Of a stretch of DNA of 64,000 nucleotides, positions 27,948 through 36,319 are shown in pieces. The notes below the pieces were generated by a model. The model saw nothing but the letters and a program-made list of their open reading frames with translations, did not search any database and had not been told where the DNA came from. Location: contig JAFEBS010000042.1 of the NCBI GenBank assembly GCA_018242525.1, positions 9,473-73,472 of the forward strand, written 5' to 3'. Source of the stretch: Planctomycetota bacterium. Lineage in GTDB: Bacteria; Planctomycetota; Planctomycetia; Planctomycetales; Planctomycetaceae. The position numbers and the translations under genes were made by a program. The first letter of the stretch is position 1, and every line of letters begins with the position of its first letter.

Positions 27948-28107
27948 CTTCGCCATCTTTTTCACGCTGGCACAAATCGCCCCCGCCAGGGATTACCGGC
28001 GCTGGCGGATTTCCGCCTGGTTTCTTGTCATGCCCCTGACCCCGCTCGCCGCCGGCCTGATTTGCTGGAATCCACGGAAACGGCGGATTTTTCACCAGAA
28101 AACTTGA
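27948..28107 (+). pseudogene. Possible C-terminal remnant of another small membrane protein
   Basis: In the frame ending at 28107 the peptide APARDYRRWRISAWFLVMPL, then TPLAAGLICWNPRKRR, has the basic-flanked WFLV-type C-terminal helix seen in the family of the two genes upstream. It has no credible start of its own: the open frame back to 27871 overlaps the 45-residue peptide out of frame and lacks an N-terminal helix. This suggests a decayed third copy. Weak evidence. Confidence 0.25.
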
Positions 28108-28220
28108 CCTCAGGCGCGTCCAAATTGGGACGATCGCTTTATCGGCAGGTCCGTTGTCAGGGATCCGCGTACTGCTCCACTGGCACTGCACGACCACCCC
28201 GATTACATGCGGAGGTTTCG

Positions 28221-28916
28221 ATGACGGATGCTCGGTGCACTTTGTTGAACCGCGGGCTGATGATCTGTGGACTGTTGCTCGCACTGGGCTGCGGTCGGCA
28301 CGACGCCGTTCAGAATCCGCACCGGATTGAGGAATCGCAGGCTCCGCCGCAGTCCGTGCCGACCGTCGCTGCGTCGCCAGTCAAATCGGATCCCGTCGAA
28401 GAACTGGAGCAACCGAAGACCACCAGTCTGATGCAGGCGGCCAGCGAGGGGAATCTCAATGACGTGAAGTTCCATTTGCGACGCGACCCTGAGGCACTGC
28501 ATCGATCCAATGATTTCGGGATGACTCCGCTCCATCTGGCAGCAGACAAAGGGCAAGACCGGGTGGTTGAAATCCTGCTGCAGGCCGGGGCGGACGTGAA
28601 TGTTCCGAATGCAAACGTCCAGGCCACACCGCTGCAATACGCAGCGACCGGTGGTTTTGTGCAGGCGGTACGGGTACTGCTCGACGCGAATGCCAACGTG
28701 AATGCGACTGACAGTGTCGGTCGCACACCCCTGATGTGGGCCGCCTCCAAAGGTCAGGAGTCCGTCGTGAAACTCCTGCTGGAACGTGGTGCCGATGCGA
28801 ACCAGACGACACCAGCCGGATGGACGGCCCTCAAATATGCCGAACAGGGAATGCACTCGCAGGTCGCCGCACTCCTCCGCCAACACGCACCACCGGATCG
28901 CACGGCAACCCGATAG
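28221..28916 (+). CDS. Ankyrin-repeat lipoprotein
   Basis: 231 residues. Signal with lipobox LALGCG (Cys at ~23), a Pro-rich linker to ~70, then four or five ankyrin repeats: TSLMQAASEGNLNDVKFHLR, TPLHLAADKGQDRVVEILLQ (AGADVN), TPLQYAATGGFVQAVRVLLD, TPLMWAASKGQESVVKLLLE (RGADAN), and a final WTALKYAEQGMHSQVAALLR. A periplasmic or outer-membrane protein-protein interaction module with unknown partner. ATG 28221 has GGAGG at 28211-28215. A repeat copy lies between its stop and the convergent next gene. Confidence 0.88.
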   Translation: MTDARCTLLNRGLMICGLLLALGCGRHDAVQNPHRIEESQAPPQSVPTVAASPVKSDPVEELEQPKTTSLMQAASEGNLNDVKFHLRRDPEALHRSNDFGMTPLHLAADKGQDRVVEILLQAGADVNVPNANVQATPLQYAATGGFVQAVRVLLDANANVNATDSVGRTPLMWAASKGQESVVKLLLERGADANQTTPAGWTALKYAEQGMHSQVAALLRQHAPPDRTATR

Positions 28917-28930
28917 CTGCGTCGCTGACG

Positions 28931-28972
28931 CTCCGGGTTCGCAATGTGAGCCGCAAAGCGCTAGCCGCGGGT
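28931..28972. repeat. REP-like repeat copy with upstream flank
   Basis: ctccgggttcgcaatgtgag at 28931-28950, then ccgcaaagcgctagccgcgg and gt to 28972. It is the single-arm form of the repeat at 29807. It ends 3 bp from the stop codon of the convergent minus-strand gene, and its flank matches (inverted) the start of the window. Confidence 0.75.
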
Positions 28973-28975
28973 CAA

Positions 28976-29632
28976 TCAATTCGAGTAATAGGACCGCGAA
29001 ATCTGCAGTCCGACTCCCGGTACGATCAGTTGCAGTGGGTACGCATAGCCCCGTCCGCCATAGCCGAACGGCATCCCGTATCCGCTCGGGTAATGGTGAT
29101 TCACAGTTGTCGTCCCGCGATGAATCACCGTGGGGCGCATCTTGCCAAACAGGAATTCAACGGCCGTGTCGTGACGGTAACTGGGATTCGCGTTGTATTC
29201 CGCCCGATTAAAGGGGATTGAACGGTAAATCTCGGTGTACATCTGGGACAGGTACCGGGGATCCACAGTTCCTTCGGGAGGATGCACAGTCGGAGTTGTG
29301 TCGCAGCACTGGCTGGATTCGCCGGGGATGATCACCGGCAATCCGTCCTTGGCCGCCGCAGTTTCGGATGGTGGCGAGGCCGTGACCGGAGCGGGGACGA
29401 CAGCCTCTTGGCGAAGTGAGACCAGTTGAATTCTTCCCTGGGAACTCTCGGCGGTCGTTTCGTAAATCCGCGGCGACGGTGGAACCGGATCCGGCAGACT
29501 GGACGCTCCCGGACGAATTGTGATTTTCCATCCGTCGAATTCCTGGACCAGCACATCCGCACCAAAACTGGCCGTTGCCGACGTACACAACAGTCCCGCG
29601 GCCATTCCCCAACTCAACAATCGTCCGTTCAT
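28976..29632 (-). CDS. Exported protein of unknown function
   Basis: 218 residues with a signal peptide (MNGRLLSWGMAAGLLCTSAT, cleavage after SFGA). The middle is Pro/Thr-rich. The C-terminal half has TVDPRYLSQMYTEIYRSIPF, then NRAEYNANPSYRHDTAVEFL and FGKMRPTVIHR, followed by a Gly/Tyr-rich stretch (YPSGYGMPFGYGGRGYAYP). The TAVEFLFGKMRPTV segment recurs in many planctomycete exported proteins, but I cannot name a family. The ATG 29632 is preceded by AAGGAGG on the minus strand, so the longer frame to 29701 is rejected. Confidence 0.7.
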   Translation of the reverse strand: MNGRLLSWGMAAGLLCTSATASFGADVLVQEFDGWKITIRPGASSLPDPVPPSPRIYETTAESSQGRIQLVSLRQEAVVPAPVTASPPSETAAAKDGLPVIIPGESSQCCDTTPTVHPPEGTVDPRYLSQMYTEIYRSIPFNRAEYNANPSYRHDTAVEFLFGKMRPTVIHRGTTTVNHHYPSGYGMPFGYGGRGYAYPLQLIVPGVGLQISRSYYSN

Positions 29633-30085
29633 CGCATCCTCCTTCAGATCGCCGACAACTGATTTCCCGCCAATCGCGGAGGTATCGCTGTCTCCTTCCA
29701 CGCTAAAATGATGAACCGACCGTTGTCAAACGGCGATTTTGCTGTTCGGACAAGATTCCGGTCGCTGGTAGCGGTTATGACGTTGCCACGAACCGCAGCG
29801 ACTGAGTTTGTGAGCCGCACGGCGCTAGCCGCGGGTTCTTCGGGTACGAGTGAGAATGCACCCGCGGCTAGCGCCGTGCGGCTCACAAAGTAAGTCCGAG
29901 GCCTGACGGCACTCAGCGCACCGGTTTGCGTTATTGGCGACCGCCAAGACACCACTAGGATCGTTGCATGATATTTGGCAGAAACGTTTGCCGGACAGTG
30001 GTGTTTACCGACTTATCGGGAAATACTCATCACTGTGGCCTGCCGACCAAAGATTTACACCGCCGCGAATGGGACTTGGAAAACC
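29633..30085. other. Divergent intergenic region
   Basis: Apart from the palindromic element at 29807-29889 and the short repeat ggcctgacggcac near 29899-29911 (also at 106-118), I see nothing recognisable. It must contain the promoters of the two divergent genes. The frame open from 29975 is rejected as part of the YHYH gene, whose signal peptide starts at 30086. Confidence 0.45.
29807..29889. repeat. Complete palindromic REP-like element (two inverted arms)
   Basis: Left arm 29807-29836 (tttgtgagccgcacggcgct, then agccgcgggt) and right arm 29860-29889 (acccgcggctagcgccgtgc, then ggctcacaaa) are perfect inverted copies 23 bp apart, able to form a ~30-bp hairpin. Each arm also contains the short palindrome ggcgctagcc. 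It occupies the divergent gap between the exported-protein and YHYH genes. Single-arm copies are at 23937, 28945 and the start of the window. Confidence 0.85.
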
Positions 30086-31252
30086 ATGGATTTTCTGTCA
30101 AAGCTGGTTCTGGCGGTCGCCATCCTGGGAACCGCGTCACTCGCTGCCGCAGAGGATCCGCCACGCGACCTGACTCCGATTGGCGGCAAATGGTACGTCC
30201 AGTCCGGAGTCAAGCCGGTCTATTTCTATCTGGATGCAGGCCGCTACGTGGACTTGTTCTCGTATCACATCCAGGACTCGAACAAGGATGGGATCGACAA
30301 TGTTCGGCTGAGCCACGATTCCCGGAGTCTGATCATTCAGAGCCAGGGATATCCGAACCATCCAACCGCCAGTTTTCCCAACAGCGGCAACCCGAATTCA
30401 ATCCGGGTTCAGAACTTTCATTTTCGATTGCCATTGGAGCCGAAAGTCGCTCCGAGGATTACTCGAGTTCCCATGGGACCGATTGGCATGGCACTGAATG
30501 GCGTGGTCTTCTTCAACCCGTTCGAAGCGGGAGGAATGAACGCCGTCGAAGGTTATTCCGAAGTCTGGCTCGATTCCTGCTGCGGGCACCCTCAGCAAAC
30601 GGGCGTTTATCACTATCACAAGTACCCCAGTTGCGTGAAGTCGCCCTTCCCGGACGACGGCAAACAGCACTCACCAGTGATTGGTTTTGCCTGGGATGGC
30701 TTCCCGATCTATGGTCCGTATCAAGACGCGGGTGTCATGGCCCGAGATTTGAAGGGTACCGTCGCCCTGGATGTCTGCAATGGGCATTCGGACAAGCAGC
30801 GTGGCTACCACTATCATGTCACGCCAGGCCGATTTCCGTATGTGATTGGCGGCTATGCCGGGACTCCAGATCCCGCCAATGGTCGGGGGCTGGGCCGTGG
30901 CGAAGCCGGAGCGATCACCAACAACGCCTCCGGAGTCAGTCGGTTGGAACAGGTCATTACCGCCGTGAAGCCCGGTACCGCCAGCCGCGGCAAAAAGCAT
31001 ACGATTCAAATCGAACTCACCCCGGCCAACTCTCGGTTTGGCGTTCCCTCAGGCAAGCCCGCCTGGGCTCAAATCGGCCCATTTGAAGCGACGAAGATCG
31101 AACGCAGCGCCAACATCCTGAAGATTGAAATCGACATTCCCGCGGACTCGGCTGTCGGGGTGTGGCTGGATTGCCACGTGGAATTCGAAGGAGCCGGTCG
31201 CGGCGGGACTAAAGTGTTCAAACGCAACGACGCATTTCGTGTCGTCGAATAA
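30086..31252 (+). CDS. Secreted YHYH-domain protein
   Basis: 388 residues with a signal peptide (MDFLSKLVLAVAILGTASLA, cleavage at AAA). Two YHYH motifs, GVYHYHKYPSC and GYHYHVTPGRFPYVIGGYAG, define the YHYH domain (~90-290), with GFAWDGFPIYGPYQDAG between them; the His clusters suggest metal binding. The C-terminal ~80 residues form an extra beta-rich domain (KHTIQIELTPANSRFGVPSG). The function of YHYH proteins is not established; they are common in planctomycete and marine bacterial secretomes. The start is set by the signal peptide. Confidence 0.85.
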   Translation: MDFLSKLVLAVAILGTASLAAAEDPPRDLTPIGGKWYVQSGVKPVYFYLDAGRYVDLFSYHIQDSNKDGIDNVRLSHDSRSLIIQSQGYPNHPTASFPNSGNPNSIRVQNFHFRLPLEPKVAPRITRVPMGPIGMALNGVVFFNPFEAGGMNAVEGYSEVWLDSCCGHPQQTGVYHYHKYPSCVKSPFPDDGKQHSPVIGFAWDGFPIYGPYQDAGVMARDLKGTVALDVCNGHSDKQRGYHYHVTPGRFPYVIGGYAGTPDPANGRGLGRGEAGAITNNASGVSRLEQVITAVKPGTASRGKKHTIQIELTPANSRFGVPSGKPAWAQIGPFEATKIERSANILKIEIDIPADSAVGVWLDCHVEFEGAGRGGTKVFKRNDAFRVVE

Positions 31253-31264
31253 TCATTTGACCGC

Positions 31265-32008
31265 TTACAGCAACGATTCCAGCAACATCCGAATCTTGCG
31301 CAGTTCCAGAGACCGGTCCTGACCGTTCAGCAGTGATGGCAGAATCTCGACGGACAGCGCCCGGGTATACTTGTAGCGGCGCAGGTGGCTGATGATACGA
31401 CCGTAGTCGATTTCACCCAGACCGACCGAAACCTGAATCTCTGTCGGCGACGTGTCGCGCAGATGCGTATGGTAGACGTACGGATAGACCTGATCGTGGG
31501 ACTGGTTGGCGTAGCGGCCGGTCATGTAGTAGCTGGGGTCCAGAGTCAGCCCGAGGCCCGGAACGGCCTGACAAAGCTCGACCGCGGTCTGAGGGTCTTC
31601 TGTCAGAAAACCTGCCTTCGTTTTCAAGGAAACCCGGATTCCGGAAAAGTTGGCCGCGGCCAATCGGCTGCGCAGCCGGTCGATTTCTTCATTAAAGGGT
31701 GTCCCCAGCGGGGCGGCCGGGATGGTGATCTGCGTGATCTTCATCATCTTGGCCAGCCGACACAACGCGTCAAACGCCGTGGCCGAGACGTCGTCTTCCA
31801 TGCACAAAGCGATGGGAGTCAGCCGGGTCCATTCTCGAAATTGGGTGAAAAACCGTTCCGGGCTGGCTGCAACATGCGACGGCTTCAGGTGTTCGGATTT
31901 TTCATCCATCCAGATTTCGATCTTGTCGTATCCCAGATCGGTAATCTGCTGGCAGGCCTCGGCGAGGCTGAGATCTTCAAAACATCGTGATGAGGCTGCG
32001 ACAAACAC
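31265..32008 (-). CDS. Sugar phosphate isomerase/epimerase (xylose-isomerase-like TIM barrel)
   Basis: 247 residues. The pattern FVAASSRCFEDLSLAEACQQ, then ITDLGYDKIEIW at the start, LGLTLDPSYYM in the middle, and VYPYVYHTHLRDTSP, then GEIDYGRI near the end, is that of AP-endonuclease-2-type TIM-barrel epimerases. The acidic and His residues of these strands form the metal site. A GTG at 32008 is preferred to ATG 32038: AAGGGAG lies 7 nt upstream and homologous proteins characteristically start MFVAAS. The substrate is unknown. Convergent with the YHYH gene (12 bp apart). Confidence 0.82.
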   Translation of the reverse strand: MFVAASSRCFEDLSLAEACQQITDLGYDKIEIWMDEKSEHLKPSHVAASPERFFTQFREWTRLTPIALCMEDDVSATAFDALCRLAKMMKITQITIPAAPLGTPFNEEIDRLRSRLAAANFSGIRVSLKTKAGFLTEDPQTAVELCQAVPGLGLTLDPSYYMTGRYANQSHDQVYPYVYHTHLRDTSPTEIQVSVGLGEIDYGRIISHLRRYKYTRALSVEILPSLLNGQDRSLELRKIRMLLESLL

Positions 32009-32281
32009 TCCACACTCCCTTGATCGGATGCATCGCATCGAACTGGACGGCCAATACAGCACCCGTCCACTGGTGATCGCTCCAGAACGATCGCTGGTAA
32101 GTTAATCCGATTGCGCAGATTCTGCAAGAACCTTCGGATGTTCCCGGCACAATGATTGTAATCGGGTTGCGGAATGTTCGTGTTTTGCGGGTGGAAACGC
32201 CGATAAATCTGAACAAGCGATCGGGTCGCCGAATTGCCGGATGCCGCCCACGGGCCGAACAGTTCTCAGGGGAAGATTTCA

Positions 32282-32827
32282 ATGAGTATCAAAGCAAGCT
32301 GGGGATTGACAGTTCTGCTGACTGCCTGCGCCCTGGTGGGATGTGGTCAGTCCAAGCAAATGGTTCGCGGACAATCACCGTCAGGATCCCCGACGACGGC
32401 TGAATCGATGGGACCGATCATCGGGTCTGCCCCCGGGTACGCCGAAAACGTCAAACTGAAGAAGTCGATGCATACTCATCACGACTTCAAAGCCTACAAC
32501 GGCTTCCGTGATAACAACTTCGGATACGAAGGCGGCTACTATGCCGGGCCTCAGGGCTACTACACCGATCGTGATCGAACGTACACGACCGGCGGTGGTG
32601 GCGGTGCTGGCTGTCCCGCGTGCGAATACGGCAGCGGGTGCCCTCAAGGGGGGTGCCCTCACTGCGGTTGCCAGGGGTGCGGCCCCGGCGGATGCCCTCA
32701 GCACTATCAGACTTACCAGTTCAATTGGCCACAGAACAGTGTTTATCCTGCCAACGAAGTTCCCGCAGGGATGGTGCAGTACCCCTATTACACCTTGCGT
32801 GGCCCCACGGATTTCTTCATGAAGTGA
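32282..32827 (+). CDS. Cys/Gly-rich surface lipoprotein
   Basis: 181 residues. Signal with lipobox ALVGCG. Then a Ser/Tyr/Gly-rich region (FGYEGGYYAGPQGYYTDRDR) and a striking cysteine cluster at ~119-142 (CPACEYGSGCPQGGCPHCGC, then QGCGPGGCP; nine Cys in about 24 residues), then an aromatic tail. The cluster could bind metal or cross-link the protein to the cell-wall layer through disulfides. No named family recognised. AGGGGAAG at 32268-32275 supports ATG 32282. Followed by a strong terminator. Confidence 0.75.
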   Translation: MSIKASWGLTVLLTACALVGCGQSKQMVRGQSPSGSPTTAESMGPIIGSAPGYAENVKLKKSMHTHHDFKAYNGFRDNNFGYEGGYYAGPQGYYTDRDRTYTTGGGGGAGCPACEYGSGCPQGGCPHCGCQGCGPGGCPQHYQTYQFNWPQNSVYPANEVPAGMVQYPYYTLRGPTDFFMK

Positions 32828-32878
32828 GCCGTTGAATCAGGATTCCATTCCGCGAAAAACTTGCGACGCCTCAACCGT

Positions 32879-32923
32879 CCTCAAGCCCGCCACTTTCGAG
32901 TGGATGGGCTTGAGGCGTTTTTT
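32879..32923 (+). terminator. Rho-independent terminator after the Cys-rich lipoprotein gene
   Basis: cctcaagccc (32879-32888) pairs with gggcttgagg (32906-32915), followed by cg and tttttt (32918-32923). An alternative longer pairing uses cgcctcaa just upstream. There is no T-run in the other direction, so it serves the plus strand only. Confidence 0.85.
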
Positions 32924-32925
32924 GA

Positions 32926-33846
32926 TTACTGGAGGAACTGTTCCACCGCCGCCCGCGTCGGCATGGCGGGCTGAGCACCGAAGACCGTACACGCCAGCGT
33001 TCCGGCCGCGCCGCCGAATCGAGCCGCCTCGGCCAACGGTTGGCCTTCCGACAGTGCCACCGCCAGTCCGGCAGTGAACGCGTCACCCGCAGCCGTTGTA
33101 TCGACGATCGTCGCTGACCTCGCCGGAACATGCTGGACCCGTCCGGCCGCATCACAGACCAGTGACCCCAGTTCACCGAGTTTGAGGACGACTTCCGCGG
33201 CACCATTCTGCTGCAGTTGACGAGCCGCCAATTCGGCGGACGGAAGGTCTTTTACGGCGATTCCGGTCAATGCTTCCGCTTCAGTCTGATTCGGACTGAT
33301 CAGGTCCACGGACATCAATTCGGGGGGCAATCCGGTTGAGGGAGCCGGCGCGGGATCGAGGATTGTCCGCACCCCCGAGCCCCTCGCAATTTCAATGGCG
33401 GCCGCGATTGTTTCGACGGGGGTTTCCAACTGAATCATCAACGCGTCGGCCGCACGGATGACATCCGCTCGTTCGTGAATATCGGCCGGACTCAACTGAC
33501 CGTTGGCTCCCGCGACGACGACAATTGAGTTCGCCCCCGTGGCATCCACGCTGATCAGAGCAACTCCGCTGGAGCAATCCGGCGAGATCAGGACATGTTT
33601 GACCTCCACACCAGATTCACTGAGGGTCTGTCGCAGCGTGTTCCCAAACGAGTCATTGCCGACCCTGCCGATCAGAGTCACGCGCGCCCCCAGACGCGCC
33701 GCTGCAACCGCCTGGTTGGCTCCCTTTCCACCGGGAATCGTCTGAAAATCGCTTCCGTGCAAAGTTTCGCCAGGACGCGGCAGCCGCGTCATATGGGCCA
33801 CCAGGTCCATGTTCATGGAGCCAACGACGACGATCTGTGGCGGCAT
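32926..33846 (-). CDS. rbsK: Ribokinase (PfkB family)
   Basis: 306 residues. PfkB signatures: VVVGSMNMDLVAHMTRLPRP, then GGKGANQAVAAARLG near the N-terminus, and DTTAAGDAFTAGLAVAL near the C-terminus with the catalytic Asp. Expected reaction: ATP-dependent phosphorylation of D-ribose, or a related pentose or nucleoside, in the cytoplasm. ATG 33846 begins 2 nt after the rtcB stop, so the pair is translationally coupled; the ORF extension to 33873 is rejected. The symbol is by family resemblance, and other PfkB sugar specificities are possible. Confidence 0.85.
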   Translation of the reverse strand: MPPQIVVVGSMNMDLVAHMTRLPRPGETLHGSDFQTIPGGKGANQAVAAARLGARVTLIGRVGNDSFGNTLRQTLSESGVEVKHVLISPDCSSGVALISVDATGANSIVVVAGANGQLSPADIHERADVIRAADALMIQLETPVETIAAAIEIARGSGVRTILDPAPAPSTGLPPELMSVDLISPNQTEAEALTGIAVKDLPSAELAARQLQQNGAAEVVLKLGELGSLVCDAAGRVQHVPARSATIVDTTAAGDAFTAGLAVALSEGQPLAEAARFGGAAGTLACTVFGAQPAMPTRAAVEQFLQ

Positions 33847-33847
33847 C

Positions 33848-35230
33848 TCAGTCCTCGTTTTTCCCGTCATCACTCATCTTGACAATCCTGGGATCAAACC
33901 GTGCGACGATTTCAACGAGATCATCCTGGGCGGCCATCACCTCGATGATGTTCTTGTAGACGTACGGGACTTCGTCGGCACCCGCCGACAAGACTCGAAT
34001 TCCCTTGTTTTCCAGATCCTTCTGAACCGCGCGGAAATTGTACTTTTCGCGCGCGGCCGTGCGACTCATCCGGCGTCCGGCGCCGTGCGCGGCAGACAGC
34101 AACGACGCTTCGTTTCCTTTGCCCCGGACGATGAACGCCGGATCGGCCATCGAACCGGGGATGACGCCCAGGACTCCGGCTCCGGCCGGAGTCGCTCCCT
34201 TGCGATGAACGATCACATCCTTTCCGCCGTGTTGTTCCTTCCAGGCGAAGTTGTGGTGATTTTCAACCCCCGCGATGATCCGCGCCCCGAGCAGTTTGGA
34301 AACCAGACGGTGAATGACGTCGTGATTGGCCGCCGCGTAATCGCCCATCAGGTTCATGGCCGCCCAGTATTCCTGGCCCGCGTCTTCATCCAGACTCAGC
34401 CAGGCAAGTCGACCGACGTCCTCATACTGTTTCGGCAATCGACTGCGGGCGATGTTGCTGTAAGTGTCGCACACGGCGGCTCCGGTCCCGCGGCTGCCAC
34501 TGTGACTGAGCAGGGCCACGTATTCCCCCGCGTCCAGATTCAGGTCCTGCTCACGTTGCGGCAGTGTTAAGACTCCGAACTCGACAAAATGGTTGCCGGA
34601 CCCCGACGTCCCCAGTTGTCGCCAGGCTTTGTCCCGGTATTCCCGGGTGACGCGACTGACGCTCCAGTCCTGGTCCATGACCGGATGGCCTTGTGGCTTT
34701 TCGTGGACGGATCCGATCCCAAACCGGGTCCCGTTGAGCAGAGCGGTTTTGAATCGGTGAAAGTTCACCTCCAGTTGATCGGTGGCGACATCCAGGACCG
34801 ACAATTTCATGCGGCAGGCGATATCGACGCCGACGGCATAGGGGACGACGGCATTTTCCAGGGCCAGGACTCCGCCGATCGGGATCCCATAGCCCACGTG
34901 CGCATCCGGCATCAACGCCGCTCCAACGGCCATCGGCAAAGAACACGCCTGGCGCATCTGGGACTGACAGGCAGGGTCGATGTCGGTTCCCCATTGTTCG
35001 TAAGAAATCGGAGCCGGGCGCACAAAACTGGCGGCGTCCACCAACTGTCGGGCCAGTTCCCCAAAATAGGGATCGGCCACATAGTCGGCGGGAAGTTCCA
35101 GGGTGCTGGCGATGCGGTCCTTGATCTGTCGCCCACGCAAATCAGCAGCCGCGGCCCGCTGCACTCCCTGAATGGCTGCCGTCAGGCAGTCATCGGGAAC
35201 GCCGAGTTTGCGAAGTTGAGTCGTATTCAT
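33848..35230 (-). CDS. rtcB: RtcB-family RNA ligase
   Basis: 460 residues. RtcB motifs in order: MPDAHVGYGIPIGGVLALEN, GVDIACRMKLSV, SGSGNHFVEFG, LLSHSGSRGTGAAV, NHHNFAWKEQHGGKDVIVHR (KGATPA), and AAHGAGRRMSR with the His that is guanylylated. It joins 2',3'-cyclic-phosphate or 3'-phosphate and 5'-OH RNA ends using GTP and Mn2+, in RNA repair. It is a full-length enzyme. No RtcA or RtcR neighbour is present; instead it is coupled to a ribokinase-like gene downstream. Confidence 0.93.
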   Translation of the reverse strand: MNTTQLRKLGVPDDCLTAAIQGVQRAAAADLRGRQIKDRIASTLELPADYVADPYFGELARQLVDAASFVRPAPISYEQWGTDIDPACQSQMRQACSLPMAVGAALMPDAHVGYGIPIGGVLALENAVVPYAVGVDIACRMKLSVLDVATDQLEVNFHRFKTALLNGTRFGIGSVHEKPQGHPVMDQDWSVSRVTREYRDKAWRQLGTSGSGNHFVEFGVLTLPQREQDLNLDAGEYVALLSHSGSRGTGAAVCDTYSNIARSRLPKQYEDVGRLAWLSLDEDAGQEYWAAMNLMGDYAAANHDVIHRLVSKLLGARIIAGVENHHNFAWKEQHGGKDVIVHRKGATPAGAGVLGVIPGSMADPAFIVRGKGNEASLLSAAHGAGRRMSRTAAREKYNFRAVQKDLENKGIRVLSAGADEVPYVYKNIIEVMAAQDDLVEIVARFDPRIVKMSDDGKNED

Positions 35231-35368
35231 GTGAGCCGTCCGGTTGAATCAGTCTGTCTGCATTGTTCTCGCAGACACCCATCCCTGGAAAAGGTTCGCC
35301 GATCACGGTGCTGCAGTGTCCGCCAAACGCTCACCCGACCCGCAGAACCCGCCGGTCCCTGTCATTCA

Positions 35369-35671
35369 CTATAACGATTCCAGCAGACCCTGCATTTCTG
35401 CGACTGCGTGATCATCACCGATTCGGCGCGCGACCTGAACCCCCGTGTTCAAGACTTGCGTGGCCGCGATCACCTCTCCGGCTTCGGCCAGGATCTGCCC
35501 CCGGCGAAAATACGCAGCCACGTGATCTGGAAACGTTTCATTCATGCTTTCCAGTCGCCGCAATCCGATCTGTGGATCTTCCTTGACCTCTTCCAAGGCC
35601 AGCGCATAGTGCAAAAACGGATCATCGGGATCAGAAGCCAGCATTTCTTCCAGTCGAATTCGTCGCGACAC
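35369..35671 (-). CDS. Small TPR-like protein
   Basis: 100 residues from a GTG at 35671 (SRRIRLEEMLASDPDDPFLH, then YALALEEVKEDPQIGLRRLE); two to three tetratricopeptide-like helical hairpins, the second at DHVAAYFRRGQILAEAGEVI. Short stand-alone TPR proteins starting MSRRIKLEEML-like are common in planctomycetes. The open frame extends to 35755 but the extra residues look unnatural. GGAA 11 nt upstream is a weak ribosome-binding site. Function unknown; it lies 138 bp downstream of the divergent-facing rtcB start. Confidence 0.7.
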   Translation of the reverse strand: MSRRIRLEEMLASDPDDPFLHYALALEEVKEDPQIGLRRLESMNETFPDHVAAYFRRGQILAEAGEVIAATQVLNTGVQVARRIGDDHAVAEMQGLLESL

Positions 35672-36319
35672 GTTACTGCTTTCCAAAGAAACGGATTCTG
35701 TCCGAAGCCACGTCTCAGGGATGGCTTCTGTCAGGATTCGGGATTTTACTCGCAATCTGCCCCGCTCGCGCCTCAGATTCGCGTTTCGTGGATTGGCCGA
35801 AGGAGCTTTTGCCCAACAAAGAGGTCAGACCGGCTTCGCCCGACAAAGGCGGCTGACCCCTGCGACAGGTATCTGATTTGAGCAGAAACCACATTGGGAG
35901 CTGGGCAGACACCGTATGTTGGGCACAGCCGTCCGCAACAAGGTTCGTACCTCGTACGCGCAATCGCACCGGGAAGCGGAATGAACCTGCATTCAGATCG
36001 TAATTGCATTTCGCCGCCTGATGTTGCGCACATTACGGCCGGGCGGTTGGCGGCATGACAAAATGTCGGTGGAAATCTCGAAAACCTGGGAATCGCCGCC
36101 CCTGTAACTCTCAATCTCAACCCAAACTGTTGGACGGTCGGGTTAGGCAAGCTATGCGCCACTCAGACTCCCCATTTCAAGCGCCTCCGGTCAAATCGAC
36201 GATCCAAAGGCTTGCGGAGCCCGGATGGATTCTCTCCGAAAGCAGCGAAGGAATGTGGCAAGCGCGAAGTCCGTACACCCTTTGATCGAACCTGAGCGGC
36301 CCACGAGTAGACCTTCCCC
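35672..36319. other. 648-bp region without a recognisable gene
   Basis: Several short open frames on both strands look compositionally random. One 43-codon frame (36154-36285, starting MRHSDSPFQAPPV) is the most plausible small peptide but has no good ribosome-binding site. The stretch ggtcagaccggcttcgcccg near 35822 has the look of a decayed repeat. The promoter of the HtrA-like protease gene must lie at the right end. Confidence 0.4.
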
